Assembly: GCF_029633865.1 (NCBI RefSeq)
Contig: NC_079224.1
Coordinates: 22,014,404-22,078,403, forward strand
Direction of reading: 5' to 3'
DNA length: 64,000 nt
Origin: Lampris incognitus
Lineage: Eukaryota > Chordata > Actinopteri > Lampriformes > Lampridae
A model generated the notes under the pieces. The model made no database searches and was not told the DNA's origin. It was given only the letters and a program-made list of their open reading frames with translations. Below are positions 1 to 23,301 of this stretch, piece by piece. Numbering within the stretch: the first letter of the stretch is position 1; each line of letters starts with the position of its first letter. The position numbers and the translations under genes were made by a program.

Positions 1-182
1 GACTACAGGCACAGCCTGCAGATGGATAGCCAGGTCCTGGTACTGAAACTGAAACTAGCGCGAGTGAAATTTGTGTAGGAACCGATAAGCAGAATCAAAA
101 TTTCAATTTCTTAATGATCCCATTGGAATCGAAATTTTGTAACCAGTTCTAACTTGGAACCGGTTCTCGATGCCCAACCCTA
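1..182. repeat. End of a DNA-transposon-like repeat (probably hAT-type)
   Basis: The stretch ending at about 182 carries the motif 'aaccggttctcgatgcccaa' followed by 'cccta'. Read on the other strand it begins TAGGGTTGGGCATCGAGAACC, a terminus familiar to me from fish hAT-like repeats. The other end lies outside the window, so family and size are an inference. No coding sequence is visible. Confidence 0.4.
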
Positions 183-547
183 ATGGGAAGAGAGAGTAAG
201 AGCGAGAGTAAGAGAGAGCCAGAGAGGATTTGAGTGGCATCAGTAAAAGGTAAGATGCAAAACTCTTCAGAAGTGAGCAAGGTGATAATCTAGTAAAAGC
301 TTAGTCACATCTTCAGTTTATGAACACTGCATTATGTTTGTCCTGAGTCCTGAGCGTTTATCCTGAGCAGCAATCTGTTAGTCTGGGATGATTCTGATCA
401 TTTTAGAAAAGCAGAATTTAATCAGTTGCAGCACAATACATCCACACACGGTTTTAATAAATAAATTGTTGAATCACAGAAGTATGCCATAGTAGGTCGA
501 CTGATAAGCGCATGTGGAATTGTTTGCCCTACAAAGCGCCCTACCTT
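183..547. other. Intronic sequence, nothing recognised
   Basis: AT-rich non-coding sequence inside an SGIP1 intron. It includes a short GAGAGTAAGAG-type purine repeat at about 188-225. I see no exon, splice site pair or element end that I can support. Confidence 0.4.
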
Positions 548-935
548 GGGCAGCACGGCGGCCACCCAAGGTAGGCCCAGTGGTTAGTGCTGTCACCTCA
601 CAGCAAGAAGGTCCTGGGTTCGAACCCTGGGGTTGTCCAACCTTGGGGGTCATCCCAGGTCGTCCTCTGTGTGGAGTTTGCATGTTCTCCCTGTGTCTGC
701 GGTGCTCCGGTTTCCCCCACCATCAAAAGAAACGTGCATGTTAGGGTTTAAACTCCGGTTTGTGCCCCTGACAAAGGCAATGGGAAAAGAACTGGAGCTG
801 GTCCCGGGCGCAGCATGATGACGGCAGCCCACTACCCCTAGCTACACAGATCACTGCAAGGACGGGTTAATTTGCAGTAACTGAATTTCCCCAAGGGGAT
901 TGATAAAGGAAACTTAATAATAATAACAATACAAG
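548..935 (+). repeat. tRNA-headed SINE (family A), full length
   Basis: The head contains an A-box-like stretch (CCCAGTGGTTAGTGC near 578) and a B box (GGTTCGAACCC near 618), as in RNA polymerase III promoters of tRNA-derived SINEs. The body contains the phrases 'gagtttgcatgttctcc' and 'catgttagggtt', shared with the copies at 27009 and 28004. The 3' end 'ccaaggggattgataaagg' resembles the L2-type tail 'ggggatcaataaa'. It is an intronic insertion in SGIP1. It is not a functional tRNA gene, because the cloverleaf is not maintained. Confidence 0.7.
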
Positions 936-1255
936 TTATGATTGCATATTTTTGAACAAAATAGGCCTCAGTAAAGGGCAGGATTTATGCAGAATGAGCT
1001 AAAGATGGTCCTCTTGTTACCTTTTTATTGCTATTCTATATGTATGTATGCCACAGTAACACGACAGCCACACACATTAGAGTGTCTTCCTGTTTTAACC
1101 AGACATATTTGCTAAGATATTATTGAAGAGAAAAGAAACCTTTGAGCATTACTCACTTGCTCTTGAGAAGAGTGTTGGCTGTTCTCTAAGAAGTTTTAAT
1201 TTGTTCGGTAAAACAACTGTGAAATGCACATATGTTCAGAAACACTCAATGACTG

Positions 1256-2329
1256 TTTACATGGACTTGAATATCCCGTTGTAAGGCTTATCCAGGTTTT
1301 GGTCACGTTCAGGATATGGTGTTTACATGGAACACAGAGAAATCTGGTTATTCATATCCCTGTGTACATGGTATATACTAGTATCCCAGTTACTGATTAC
1401 TTCATGCTATTTGCGCAGGCGTCTGTGATGTTTACAACACAAACCAGGCTTAGCACTATTAAATGCCAACACCGCGTTGTGGATTTGGCGTAGCCACCTT
1501 ATTGCCAGCAATGGGAGAAAAGAGCGACAGGATACGCACACACACATATATCCCCCCCGTTCCTCCACCCCCCTCTGCCGATCCAGGGAGGGCTGCAGAC
1601 TACCACATGCCTCCTCCGATACATGTGGAGTCGCCAGCCGCTTCCTATCACCTTACAGTGAGGTGTTTCACCAGGGGGACGTAGTGCGTGGGAGGATCAC
1701 GCTATTCCCCCCCAGTTCCCCCTCCCCCCTGAACTGGCGCACCGACCGACCAGAGGAGGCGCTAGTGCAGCGACCAAGACACATACCCACATCCGGCTTC
1801 CCATCCGCAGACATGGCCAATTGTGTCTGCAAGGGAGCCTGACCAAGCCGGAGGTAACACGGGGATTCGAACCGGCATTCCTCGTGTTAGTAGGCAATGG
1901 AATAGACCACTATGCTACCCGGGCGCCCCCTGACAGGAAATATTAAACATGATATCCATTTTGACCGGTGCCAGGCTGTCACCATGTAGGACAAGGGAGC
2001 AGTGGATAAAATTCCATTTCTTGTTTCCTCATCGTGCCAGAAGTGAGACACTTCCATTGCCGCCATTGTTTGTGTTTCTGTTACGTCACCTGGCTGAAGC
2101 TGTGCCTGCGCAGGTGGTTGGCTGCGGTCAGAAAACTTGATAAGACTATTCATGCAACAGTATCCTGGATTCTGTTGGAGCACTCCAGCTAGCACAACCA
2201 GGTTTCTCAAAATTGTGATAAGGGTTTATCCAGGTTTCTGAAATCAGGATATGATGTTTACATGCGCAAACAAAAAAACGGGATGCTTCAAAAACCCAAT
2301 CATATCTGTGATACTCAAGTCCGTGTAAA
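1256..2329. mobile_element. Non-autonomous DNA transposon (MITE-like) with a SINE inside
   Basis: The left end reads TTTACATGGACTTGAATATC and the right end is the inverse of ATTTACACGGACTTGAGTATC, giving imperfect terminal inverted repeats of about 20 bp. Further inward 'cttatccaggttt' also recurs in inverted form near 2222. No transposase is visible. A family C SINE sits inside at about 1550-1930. The superfamily is uncertain; PIF/Harbinger is my guess from the terminal style. Confidence 0.55.
1550..1930 (-). repeat. tRNA-headed SINE (family C)
   Basis: Read on the minus strand it starts GGGCGCCCGGGTAGCATAGTGG (A box) and has GGTTCGAATCCCCGTG (B box) about 40 bases later. A body with 'tggccaattgtgtctgc', 'ggaggcgctagtgcagc' and 'acatgcctcctccgat' follows. 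Three more copies lie at 30836, 36448 and 55405. It is inserted in the MITE-like element that flanks it. Confidence 0.75.
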
Positions 2330-2617
2330 TGCTGTCATTGTTATAACAGATCAACCTATTAGTTAGTTTTCACTGTTACATTCTGGTGAGGTGAGAGATC
2401 AGTGAAGGTGATAAACCACTGCCAAGAGCTTTTACAAAATCAAGTAACAAACCATTGAGGATATTTCACGCTGAAGGTATCATAGAGCTTGGCTTATTTC
2501 GGGAGTTTCTTGGTTTAAGTGACATTTACTTCAATTGGAATGATGAGCTGTTCAAAACATCTCCACTTAGATTAAGAAACTTATTGGGAAAAAAAAGAAA
2601 TTATCATATAATATTGA

Positions 2618-2795
2618 TCACAGAAAGTTGAATCAGTTCATCTGGACACGTTTATTGAGAGAAACGTTTCATAACTTATCTAAGTGACCTCTTTGGTCTC
2701 AACTGACTGCAGGTATCCCCACCCTTATAAACAGATGAACTGATTCAACTTTCTGTGATGTCCTTACCTGGATCATTGAGCATGCATAAAGGCTA
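2618..2795. mobile_element. Short Penelope-like (family 2) terminal fragment with 10-bp target duplication
   Basis: An inverted pair (cagaaagttgaatcagttca and its complement near 2730) encloses 'tgcaggtatccccaccctta'. The same blocks appear at both ends of the Penelope-like element at 51758-52821. The 178-bp insert is bounded by ATAATATTGA at 2608-2617 and again at 2796-2805, which looks like a target-site duplication. It contains only the terminal structure, with no coding sequence. Confidence 0.65.
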
Positions 2796-2909
2796 ATAAT
2801 ATTGACTTCATTTTTTGTGAAAATGACATCGAATTATGATGAGAAATGATGGCGCCCTCCTGAAAGAGTCCTCCTCAAAGTGAGGCGATGGTAACTGCTA
2901 ACTGTTGAC

Positions 2910-3032
<123 letters not shown>

Positions 3033-3040
3033 CGTTGCAG

Positions 3041-15305
<12,265 letters not shown>

Positions 15306-17535
15306 TGGACTCCATTTTAAATGGAGCCTGCAGAATCAGTGGCTTTTGACTGTGAAGATGTGAGTATGGACTGAGCCCTTGTTTTAGACAGACTACTGAC
15401 TGAGAGACTTTCAGAATCTTTAACCCAGAAGCAGCAGCAACGCTTTAATGGTTGGGTTGGTAAAATTAAAACATAATCATACGCAGCTAGACATCGGCAT
15501 TTACACACACATAGACATAGAAACACATGCAAATATGTCTAGATAGTTTGACTTTCTGACACTGTACCCAGTGAACTGACTGTTGCAGAGATTATGCAAG
15601 TAGTAACAAACCATCGGCTTTGACCACCTGGTATACATACACTCATGGGTTTTGTGGAGAAAAATATGAAAAAATTATTCTTGTTAACTTCAACAGTAAT
15701 TGTTGTGGATTTATCCAGCCTTATTTCTTTAAGAGTTTCTTTTTTTTTCTAACTGGTTGTCATGGCGAACACTGTACAAGATAATGTGAATAGATATAAT
15801 TTGATTAGAATAATCTGAAATAGTCTAAACAAGAAAGAAAAGGGGGGAAAATATGACAATGTGTTGTATGGCATTTGAAAGTTCTGTTCAATTGGCTTCT
15901 CCAAGTAAAGCTCAGCGAGATCTGATTTACACTGCCACCTCAAGTCTGATTTTTCATCACGTGTGACACAGATCTGATCTTTTATTTGCTGCCTGAGCAC
16001 AACATTTGATTTCTATTTCTTTTTCTGTGTTGATTGCAATGAAAGGTCAGGGCTCACTTCAATACTTCAGAACCCGATACTTCAAAAGACAGAGGTAGCG
16101 GTGATCTAGGACCACCAGTCTGTTCACAGGACAGAATAAATTTAACAGGCAAACTGACCTCATCTCAGCACTCTCAATATAAGACACTTGATGCATGCAG
16201 GTGTAGATCTGTGTTCTGTATTATGTCGGAAAGCAATCAACTTTAAGAGGCAGAGAAGTACATCCAAAATGGACTGTCTCACAGGCAGATTATGAGAGTT
16301 GCTGTTGGTGATGTTTGACAACTTGGTTTCTTTGACTGTGATATTGGTCAGAGGTTGTTGTCTGGCTTCACATTAAGGGTATTGCAGAGTAAGGAAAAGA
16401 AATGTGTGATCTGAATGCAGCCCTATACATGTCCCTCTTGTTGATTTATTTTAATTTTTTCCACCATGTGGAGTAAATAGGTGTTTAATCATTTTCTAAT
16501 AGCAATATTTAAAAACTAAAAAGTATAAAAACAAAAATATGTTTCAGATATCTCTCTTTGGACATATGGAAGTGTCTGTGATTGTATATTGATTTATCAA
16601 TGTTAACCCTCTTAATGCATTAAGATTACATATGCCATTCAGTGCTGGGTTCATCCAAGTCCTTTATTTCAATGTATGACAATGTACAACATGGGCCATG
16701 ATAAATAACTTAAGATGGTACCCCATGAAATCTGCATTAATCTGCATTTGTTTTATCACTGCTTTTACCAATGCAATGCCAATTTATTCATTTAAAAAAA
16801 ATTGTATTCCGTGTGTTACTAAAACTTAAACCTGCTTGAACACTGTCTGCCTTCATATAGACTCCCACTATCAATTTTGCTGTTTTTTTTTCCACCTTCA
16901 CTCAGAAGCTCAGCATTTATAGGTTTGGCATGCATTCATTGATATTTCAACTTCATAATATGTATGTATCAGTGTGACACCCTCCTGTGTTTGACACACA
17001 CCCTTTCAGTCATTGCTGCATAAGAGTCTTGCCATCCCAGGGAGACATACACATTCACAATTCGATTTTATGACTTTGTGTCATAAAGAAACCATTTAAT
17101 ATGTGATTTAACACTGCATTTTATAAAATGTTTTGATGTACTGACTTGACTCACAATTTGGTCCTGGTTGTAATATTTTATGTAAGTCTCACTAGTCTTT
17201 GGGGGGGGGGGGAAGGAAGAAAAATATAAATATTTCCATTTGGTTCTCTTCAGTTGGGTAGATAGTTTTGAAATGTTTGGTCAATGATGCTTCTGTTTTC
17301 ATTTGCCTTATGTGTTTGAATATGCCAACGTTTTAAGGCTGTCTGTAGGCCTCCGTTTGTTTGTTTGTTTATTTGTTTGTTTGTTTTTTATCATACAGTT
17401 TGGCTGTTTTCCTGTCACCGCATAAAACACAGAATATGCAAACATTTCATGTAAAATTTATCATCCAAAGATTTTGAAAGTAAATATATTAAAGTCAATA
17501 TGATGTAATACCCGTTTTACTTGGTAATAAAGAAG
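15306..17535 (+). other. sgip1: SGIP1 3' UTR and downstream flank
   Basis: No coding exon is visible after the SGIP1 stop at 15303. The stretch is AT-rich, largely free of recognisable repeats, and contains a G-run at about 17201. An AATAAA at 17526-17531 is the best candidate poly(A) signal, implying a 3' UTR of about 2.2 kb. That end is inferred. Confidence 0.5.
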
Positions 17536-18756
17536 AGGAAATGTTGGACATGTCTCTCTTGGTCTGTGCAGAAACACCGAATACAGATTTTACGTGATTA
17601 ACTGAGAAGCTCTGGTCTAAAATATCAATTCATGATGTGCCGTTGTAGCTACACCGTCTTAGAAACTGAATATAACAGCTGACTTTATTAGTAAGTTAGT
17701 AAGTTAATAATTGAATATAAGAATAAATAAATAAAAGGGGACATTGATAGTGAATATTTATAGTTAAAGCAGTGTTTATTATTAATAACTATTTACAGAT
17801 TTATTGAGACATATTTCAATGGATATGGGTCATTATGCATTTATAAACAGGCACTTTGTTTAAGCCACCAAAGGTAGTTGTCGTTGTCGTCCAGGTATCT
17901 TGACCACGGAGAATTGGTGACGTCTGAGAGAAAAGGTCTGTGAACTACTAAATAAAGCTCACAAATTGATGGGTTTAAAATACTGTGGCTGGTTTTGTCT
18001 GCTCAGCACAAAGGCGGCCAGTTTTTCCGTTCATTAAAGGCCATGGAAATTCAGCTTTATAGTCAGTGAAAGCCAGGGAAAAGTCAGGGAATTTGACATT
18101 CGCCGTGATCGCCCTTTACGTAGGCATACTCGACTCTGCTAGTGGTTGAAAAAAGATCCCGTGAGGTCCTTTAAATTAAAGTTTTATGGTGTGGGCGGGG
18201 GGAGTGCGCCGCCGGAACCACTGTTGTCATGACGACGAGGCGCGTTTTGGTTGGGGTGTCTCCGACTGACATGATAATACGTCAGGTAGATTAATTTAAA
18301 TTTACTCCCTTTTAACCTAACGTCAGATAATCATCATTAACATCTATAAGAAAATGTCTCACCAATGACTGAATTTGTTGATGTGACTAACGTTAGCTCG
18401 TGTGGGACTTTTTAAAGCTAGCTTAACTGAACTAGATAGCTTACCAGAGTTTGTCAAAGATTTGGACGCAGCCAACAGTTGACTAGCATATATTTTTTTC
18501 TCGGACTCATTTTATTTAAATGTCTCTCCTCTGCGAATTTTTTATTTAATGCTAAATTTGCTCTGTATATCCGTTTGTGAAAATATGTCTAGAGAAATGC
18601 TGAGAAAGTGGAGGACTCTGAAATTGATGAACCATAGGCCTACGTGTTATTTTAAATTATATTTACAATGCTGCGATGACTGCTGGTCAGTGACCATTTG
18701 TGTCGTTGCAACAGACTTTCTTTTGGTAATTAATGAGCTAAGAGGAGGGGGATATC
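17536..18756. promoter_or_regulatory. Intergenic region and 5' flank of DYNLT5
   Basis: No protein-coding evidence. A GC-richer patch (gggcgggggg and CG dinucleotides at about 18190-18250) and repeated 'aacgttag' motifs precede the DYNLT5 start. They could be its promoter and 5' UTR. The phrase 'aaagccagggaaaagtcaggg' near 18070 looks like an old repeat. Confidence 0.3.
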
Positions 18757-19917
18757 ATGTACAATAAAGAAAAAGCATCTCGTCCGAATAAGAAGAGAGA
18801 CAGCCTGTCATCACTTGGAAGCCATGAGGTTAAGGCCAAAGAAACGTCACCCAAGACAAAGGAGTGAGTATGCTTTAAAAAAAAAAAACAAAAAAAAAAA
18901 CCATGAGCCCATATCCGCTTTTCAGAAGTCCGTTATTTTGTGCCTTGGTCGTTCAGAAATCAGTACTTAAAAGTGAAAGGTTGACATTCATACATTAGCT
19001 CTTTTCTTTGATATACCCTAATAGAATGAATGGATATTTTTATTTGGCTGCCCAGCAACCACAGTGTGTTCGTATCCCCCTGAACTAACTTAACTTTAAA
19101 AATAGTCGTCTTACTGGTGTAATTTGAAATCAGTTATGCTGTGTTTTTTTTTTTTTTTTTTTTTGTAGCTCAATAAGCACTGTTTCATATATCGACGATC
19201 CAGGGCATCATGATGACAACACTCGAACAGTTGTGCAGATGGAAAACACCTATCAGATGGGTGAGACTTCTCAGCTGTCATTACATGTATGATAAAATGG
19301 CTAACAAGAGTCATGACAAATGTTCGATTTACACTCGGGCATTATTATCAGCCAAACGCAAAAATAATTCAGAACTGCTGTTATTGGATTAAGCATGTCC
19401 TCAATCTTTTAAGCAGAGCCATATAAACGCTTCCCAGCTTCTATTGTCAATGACGTGCTGAAGGATGTACTCACCAGTTACCTGCAAGAAATAAAATATG
19501 AAGCAGAGCTATGCAGACAGATGACAAAGACCATTTCTGAGGTAATGTGGTTAAAAAAAAGACAAATAAAAGCCTACAAATTATGCAGGTGGCTTGGTCA
19601 TTGAAAGGTTATCTTCCATTCATGCAGCAGCTTACTTGCACGAAAAATAAGAACAGCATTTCCTTAATCTTTAATTTCTTATCTATTTATTCTGATTGGG
19701 TGCATTTCCCCAGGTGATAAAAGCCCGTGTAAAGGACCTGATGATTCCCCGATATAAGATCATTGTTTTGATCAACATTGGCCAGCTCTGTGAACAGAAC
19801 ATGTGCATTGTCAGCCGATGCCTATGGGATGCATCCAAGGACACTTTCTCCTCCTACACCTTCAAGAATAGCTCTCTCTTTGCTGTAGCAAATGTCTATG
19901 CTGTTTACTTTGAATGA
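18757..19917 (+). CDS. dynlt5: DYNLT5 (TCTEX1D1), Tctex1-domain dynein light chain family protein
   Basis: Four exons (18757-18863, 19169-19260, 19417-19541, 19714-19917) join in phase to 175 residues. The start [19 protein letters not shown] is a basic, disordered N-terminus. The Tctex1 domain fills the rest: [38 protein letters not shown], the core [12 protein letters not shown], and the C-terminal strand [14 protein letters not shown] at the stop. Members of this family dimerise and bind dynein intermediate chains or act in ciliary transport. The role of DYNLT5 itself is poorly known, so function is inferred from the fold. Neighbours SGIP1 and INSL5 match human 1p31. The second exon follows a run of about 23 T, a strong polypyrimidine tract. 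Confidence 0.93.
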
Positions 19918-20492
19918 GTCAAATACACTAAGGATAACTTTTCTGTCATGACACAAAGTGTCCTTTTAGTTTACATGTAGTAGAGCGTGTTATTTATAAT
20001 GAAAGATTCAGGAAGAGCTAGAGCTTTCACATACAGTGAAACACTGATAGGATGTCCTCAAGTAAGGAACAAGACGGAGATATTTGTCAAGACATGTTTC
20101 AAATAAATGTTGAACATGTATAACGAAAACATCGATCGTGACTATAGCTAAATAAATAAACTGATTTTCTAGGAAATATTTAGGCCTCAATAAGCCCAGA
20201 GCAAACTAAAGTGCATCATTTACATTTATTTTTGGCAAAATAATACTGTATATCAGAACTTTGTATGATTTGCAATTTAGGCATTTTTGAGTGTCAGATG
20301 CTAACAGTATACATAATGATTTTCCAATGTTAAAATGAGAAACGGTCAAGAAATTTGTGGTGGTATTTTTATTCATCATTGTAAGGGAACAATGTGTTGC
20401 CATAAATATGTCAAAATCATTTGCTGTTGATTTCTTTTTATTTCAAGAAGAAAGATCAGGCAGAGCATCAGGCCTCCTCTGAAAGTTGTCCT
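19918..20492. other. DYNLT5 and INSL5 3' UTRs (convergent)
   Basis: No gene in this gap. Plus-strand AATAAA at 20102-20107 is a likely poly(A) signal for DYNLT5. On the minus strand AATAAA at 20442-20437, about 50 bases past the INSL5 stop, is a likely signal for INSL5. Confidence 0.45.
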
Positions 20493-20932
20493 CTAGCACA
20501 GCATGGAGAGGTCACTCTTCCGGCAGCCTAGTTGACAGCACATTATTGTCAGGGCCTCGTTTAGCTCCCGCTGATGACGCCCCATCACTGGCACCACATC
20601 CCTAGTCTGATGGAAGCTTTGCTCAACACCGCCTTGCAAAAGAGTTAAATTTTAAATATTAATTAACTTATTCTTTGCACTGTGTCAAAGTTTATGACTA
20701 TGGAATAAGCACAAGTGTATCAAGGAGTCATCCAAGCCTCCATATACTGACTGTTTGGTAGTGTCTTTTCCAGCTCTGTCAGCCTTCTCCACCTGGATCC
20801 TCCACAGGTGTACACCACAGCCCGGACAAACTCCCGTCCACACAGCCTCAGCACGTGTGTGTTATCCTGTGTCGTGACCTCTGCTACACACAACACACAC
20901 AGCAGCATTACAGGAAGCAGCAGGAACTTCAT
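20493..20932 (-). CDS. insl5: INSL5, insulin-like peptide 5 (relaxin-family hormone)
   Basis: Secreted peptide hormone; in mammals it is made by gut L-cells and acts on the receptor RXFP4. Two exons (20932-20752 and 20632-20493) join with a phase-1 intron, as usual in the insulin/relaxin family, to 106 residues. Signal peptide: MKFLLLPVMLLCVLCVAEV. The B chain contains VRLCGREFVRAVVYTCGGSRW, with the RxxxRxxV receptor motif and both B-chain cysteines. A connecting peptide follows. The A chain at the C-terminus is CCQLGCRKSDLSMLC, with the canonical CC-x3-C-x8-C spacing. It appears intact. The call rests on sequence plus position between DYNLT5 and MIER1. Teleosts have insl5 paralogues and I cannot tell which this is. 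Confidence 0.92.
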
Positions 20933-21429
20933 GATGGGTGAATAGTTAAAGATGCTGATATAATTGGAGGCTCACTTCATACACACGGCTTCTCTTCTCT
21001 GGTGGCCCTCTAAGAAAACAGTCAACCCTTTTATGCAGAATCTTGTGATGTCACACACTTTACTGGGCTTTATGTAATGGGTCATTTTTAGCTAATTTTG
21101 TGTCCTGTCAACCGTGGCATGAGATGTGAATCTCCTGTTATAATCATTTGGCTGTTAAAAGCACAGGACAATCTGGCCATTGGGGAGTTGTGTGGGAATC
21201 TCTGTCCCCATTTTCTTAATGTTAAAGAGGAGAACTGCTGTTTATGTAAGCACATTGTATGGACTTTATTGCCATGGCTGTAGCTAAATGATTCCTAATG
21301 GATCACTCGAGAGATGGTCTGAATAAAAAGAGATTAAGACAATGGCTCTTTACATAGTAACACAGTGGAAATTGTATCTGTTATCTCACGAGTAAATCAG
21401 CAGTTCCAAGAAGAGACATTATTACCTTT
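20933..21429. other. 5' flank of INSL5, no gene seen
   Basis: Upstream sequence of INSL5. It may hold the INSL5 promoter; 'ttttatgcagaatc' and 'gcttctcttctctgg' are the only notable strings. I see no element ends or exons. Confidence 0.3.
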
Positions 21430-21438
21430 ACATATGAT

Positions 21439-21506
21439 TCATTCATTCATTCATTCATTCATTCATTCATTCATTCATTCATTCATTCATTCATTCATTC
21501 ATTCAT
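21439..21506 (+). repeat. (ATTC)n microsatellite, the 3' tail of the LINE
   Basis: About 17 ATTC units directly adjoin the last LINE-specific bases (ttcagccacttctccagggt). On the minus strand this is a (GAAT)n tail, so the microsatellite arrived with the retrotransposon. Confidence 0.85.
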
Positions 21507-23264
21507 CTTCAGCCACTTCTCCAGGGTAGGGTCACGGTGGCAGCAAGCTAAGTAGGGCACTCCAGACATCCCTTTCCACAGCAACGCCCTCCAGCTCCTC
21601 CTGGGGGATCCCAAGGCATTCCCAGGCCAGATTGGACATGTAGTCCCTCCAGCGAGTTCTGGGTCTACCCTGGGGTCTCCTCACAGTTGGCTGTGCTTGG
21701 TAAACCTCCAAAGGGAGGTGCCCAAGAAGCATCTTAATCAGATGCCCGAACCACCTCAACTGGCTCCTTTCGACACGAAAGAGCAGCGGCTGTACTCCGA
21801 GCTCCCTCCGGATGTCCGAGCTCCTCACCCTATCTCTAAGGCTGAGCCCAGACACCCTACGGAGGAAACTAATTTCCGCCGCTTGTATCCATAATCTCAC
21901 CCTTTCGGTCACTATCCAAAGCTCATGACCATAGATACAAGTTGGAACGAAGATTGACTGGTAAATTGAGAGCTGAGCCGGGAGGCAAAGCTCCCTCTTC
22001 ACCACAACGGTCCGGTACAATGTCCGCATTACTGCTGATGCTGCATCAATCCACCTGTCAATCTGCCGCTCCATCCTACCCTCACTTTTGAAAAAGACCC
22101 CGAGATACTTGAACTCGTTCACTTGAGGCAACAACTCATCCCCAACCCAGAGGGAGCAATCCACCATTTTCCAGTAGAGAACTATGGCCTCAGACTCGGA
22201 GGTGTTGACTCTCATCTAAGCCATTTCACACTCAGTTGCAAACTGCCCCAGTGCATGCTGGAGGTCATGTTCTGATGAAGCCAACAAAACCCCATCATCT
22301 GCGAAGAGCAGAGATTCAATTCTGAGCTTCCCAGAACGGACACACTCCTCACCTTGGCTGCGTCTTGAGATCCTGTCCATGAATATCACAAACGGAATCG
22401 GAGACTAGGGACAACCTTGGCGGAGTCCAACACCCACCGAAAATGTGTTTGACTTTGTGCCGAGAATGCGGACACAGCTCTCACCTTGGTTATACAAGGA
22501 CTGGATGGCTTGTAGCAACTGCCCCGGTACTGCATACTCCCGCAGTACCCCCCACATAGTGTCCTGGGGTACACGGTCGTAAGCCTTCTCCAAGTCCACA
22601 AAACACATGTAGACTGGCTGGTCAAACTCCCATGCCCCCCCCTCCTCAGCATTTCCACAAGGGTAAAGAGTTGGTCCGTTGTTCCATGGCCAGGACGGAA
22701 TCCGCATTGTACCTCCTGGATCCGAGGTTCGACAATCGGTCGGAGCTTCCTTTCCAGCACCCTAGAGTAGACTTTCCCAGGGAGGCTGAGCAGTGTGACG
22801 TCCCGATAATTGGAGCACACCCTCCGGTCCCCCTTTTTAAATATGGGAACTACCACCCCAGTCTGCCACTCCACAGGTACTGTCCCCGACCTCCATGTGA
22901 CACTGAAGAGGCGTGTCAACCAAGACAGCCCAACAATGTCCAGAGCCTTCAGCATCTCAGGGCGAATCTCATCCACACCCGACGCCTTGCCACTGAGGAG
23001 CTTTTTAACTACCTCAGAGACCCCTGCCAGGGATATGGGTGGGGCTGAGTCTTCAGACTCTACCTCCTCCACCAAGGACATGTTAGCCGGGTTCAGGAGC
23101 TCCTCAAAGTGTTCTTTCCACTGCTCGACAACATCCCCAGTCCGGGCCAACAGTTCCCCTCCCCAGCTGAATACAGCCTGAGTCAAGCCCTGCTTCCCCT
23201 TCCTGAGTCGCTGGATGCTTTGCCAGAACTTCCTTGAGGCCAACTGAAAGTCCTCCTCCATAGC

Positions 23265-23301
23265 TAGAAAAGCGCTATATAAAATGCAATTTGATTGATT
23301 G
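23265..23301 (+). mobile_element. 37-nt L2-type tail insertion inside the LINE
   Basis: The LINE is interrupted by 'gaaaagcgctatataaaatg' and a (TTGA)n-like end, the 3' terminus style of L2-type retroposons. ATAGC occurs on both sides (23260-23264 and 23302-23306). Removing the insert restores the usual LINE sequence. It is an extremely short, tail-only retroposition event. Confidence 0.65.

Noticed and set aside
548-640. tRNA-like A and B boxes (also at 1900, 6620, 11990, 28010, 30845, 36790, 38130, 41730, 55760, 56570)
   Set aside because: They are heads of SINE copies with long non-tRNA bodies, repeated in several places; no genuine tRNA gene is supported.
22632-23181. Plus-strand frames of 138 and 123 residues
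   Set aside because: Antisense shadows of the LINE.
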